6,075 nucleotides of DNA from Methanobrevibacter sp. Its GTDB lineage: Archaea; Methanobacteriota; Methanobacteria; Methanobacteriales; Methanobacteriaceae. A model generated the notes under the pieces. The model saw nothing but the letters and a program-made list of their open reading frames with translations. It searched no databases and had not been told where the DNA came from. Below are positions 5,332-6,075 of this stretch, piece after piece (position 1 is the first letter of the stretch; each line of letters starts with the position of its first letter). A program made the translations under genes and the position numbers. The stretch is from NCBI GenBank assembly GCA_021442885.1, contig JABUVA010000016.1:37041-43115 (forward strand), given 5' to 3'.

Positions 5332-6075
5332 TTACTCCTCAATTTTTTCTATTTTGATAGCACATGCTTTTAATTCAACCATTTTAGATTTAGGATCAAA
5401 AGAATCAGAATTTGTTAACATATTAGCAGCACACTCAGTAAAGTGCATTGGGATGTTTACTATTCCTTTCTTAATATCATTAGTTACTCTAGCAGGAATT
5501 TCAATTTGACCTCTTCTTGAACTTGCTTTAACAATTTCATTGTTGAGAATTCCTAATTCATTAGCATCTTCAGTATTGATTTCTATAAATCCTGTTTTTA
5601 CCTCATTATCTAAAGTTTCACATCTTCTAGTCATTGCAGCATGATAGTGGAACAGTATTCTTGTTGTAGTTAATAATAATGGATATTCATCATCAGGTTT
5701 CTCAACAGGGCCTGTATGTTCAATAGCTTGGAACATACCGAATCCATGAGGGTGTGCAAATTTTTCTTTGTGCATTAATGGTTGACATGGATCATCTACT
5801 GATGGACAAGGCCAGTGAAGTGCTTCTGGAGTGTCTAATCTTTCTCTGTTCATACCTGCCATGATTGGTGCATATTCTCTGATTTCATCAAATATTTCTT
5901 CAGCAGATTCATAATGGAATTGGTCTTTAAGATTAGGGTCCATTCTAATAGCAATTTCTTCCATAATCTTCCAGTCAAGCATAGCTCCCCCAGGTGGTTC
6001 TTGTGCTTTGTGTAAGCATTGAACTCTTCTTTCACCACTAGTAAAGGTACCTTCTTGTTCACCCCAACCTGCTGC
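5332..6075 (-). CDS. fdhA: FdhA, formate dehydrogenase alpha subunit, C-terminal 247 residues (5' end beyond window)
   Basis: Catalytic subunit of the F420-dependent formate dehydrogenase, a molybdopterin (bis-MGD) Mo or W enzyme that oxidises formate to CO2. The frame is open from the window edge at 6075, beginning [19 protein letters not shown], a conserved segment of this family, so the Met at 5982 is internal and not a start. The tail of the catalytic region is followed by the C-terminal molybdopterin-dinucleotide-binding domain (about residues 131-243 of this fragment): [12 protein letters not shown] then AMTRRCE, a Gly/Glu-rich barrel with [18 protein letters not shown], and the closing [17 protein letters not shown]. 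The fragment is roughly the last third of an expected 680-700 residues. The N-terminal [4Fe-4S] site and the catalytic Cys or Sec are outside the window, so the active-site residue cannot be judged. fdhB follows by 5 bases. Confidence 0.95.
   Translation of the reverse strand, partial: AAGWGEQEGTFTSGERRVQCLHKAQEPPGGAMLDWKIMEEIAIRMDPNLKDQFHYESAEEIFDEIREYAPIMAGMNRERLDTPEALHWPCPSVDDPCQPLMHKEKFAHPHGFGMFQAIEHTGPVEKPDDEYPLLLTTTRILFHYHAAMTRRCETLDNEVKTGFIEINTEDANELGILNNEIVKASSRRGQIEIPARVTNDIKKGIVNIPMHFTECAANMLTNSDSFDPKSKMVELKACAIKIEKIEE
5335..5340 (-). promoter_or_regulatory. ribosome-binding site of fdhB, inside fdhA
   Basis: The minus strand reads GAGGAG, 8 bases before the fdhB ATG (5326-5324). 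The same bases encode the last two residues of FdhA (Glu-Glu), directly before its TAA. This is the strongest Shine-Dalgarno sequence in the window and fits coupled synthesis of the two subunits. Confidence 0.85.

Noticed and set aside
5980..5982. ATG at 5982 as the start of a 216-residue protein
   Set aside because: The frame is open to the window edge and the 31 codons upstream encode a conserved FdhA segment ([12 protein letters not shown]), so this Met is internal.
5850..6062. Minus-strand ORF of 70 residues in another frame of fdhA
   Set aside because: It overlaps the conserved FdhA segments in a different frame and lacks any family feature.

Overview
The window looks like a methanogenic archaeon of the order Methanobacteriales, most likely Methanobrevibacter or a close relative such as Methanosphaera. 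Three things point there: very AT-rich DNA, an F420-type formate dehydrogenase (FdhA plus an FrhB-family FdhB), and a secreted adhesin-like protein built of GGAIY/FTNN repeats, a type abundant in gut members of this order. Promoters and ribosome-binding sites look archaeal. The genus is an inference; no rRNA is present.

Layout. Bases 1-142 are an AT-rich upstream region with a candidate TATA box and a small inverted repeat. Bases 143-2139 hold a tight plus-strand cluster: mobB (P-loop GTPase of molybdopterin-guanine dinucleotide synthesis), a 121-residue protein of unknown function whose start overlaps the mobB end, and moaA (radical SAM enzyme of the first molybdopterin step). Bases 2241-3818 hold a minus-strand, GTG-started, signal-peptide-bearing beta-helix repeat protein, convergent with moaA. 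An AT-rich gap of about 300 bases follows, with the promoter of the repeat protein at one end and the fdhB terminator at the other. Bases 4121-6075 hold fdhB and the C-terminal 247 codons of fdhA on the minus strand, an fdhA-fdhB operon whose 5' part lies beyond the window.

How the genes fit together. FdhA is a bis-MGD molybdenum/tungsten enzyme, MoaA begins molybdopterin synthesis and MobB acts near its nucleotide-attachment end, so cofactor supply and cofactor user sit side by side. FdhB passes formate electrons to F420. The repeat protein is a surface protein lying between the two groups with no evident metabolic link.

Most notable points. (1) A module of about 52 residues occurs three times in a row: once fused to the MobB C-terminus and twice as the whole of the small unknown protein. 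(2) MobB carries what looks like a decayed iron-sulfur motif before that module. (3) The repeat protein seems to have lost its original C-terminus through a one-base change in a G4 run; the next frame stays open for 21 codons and ends in the same GGxIYT motif.
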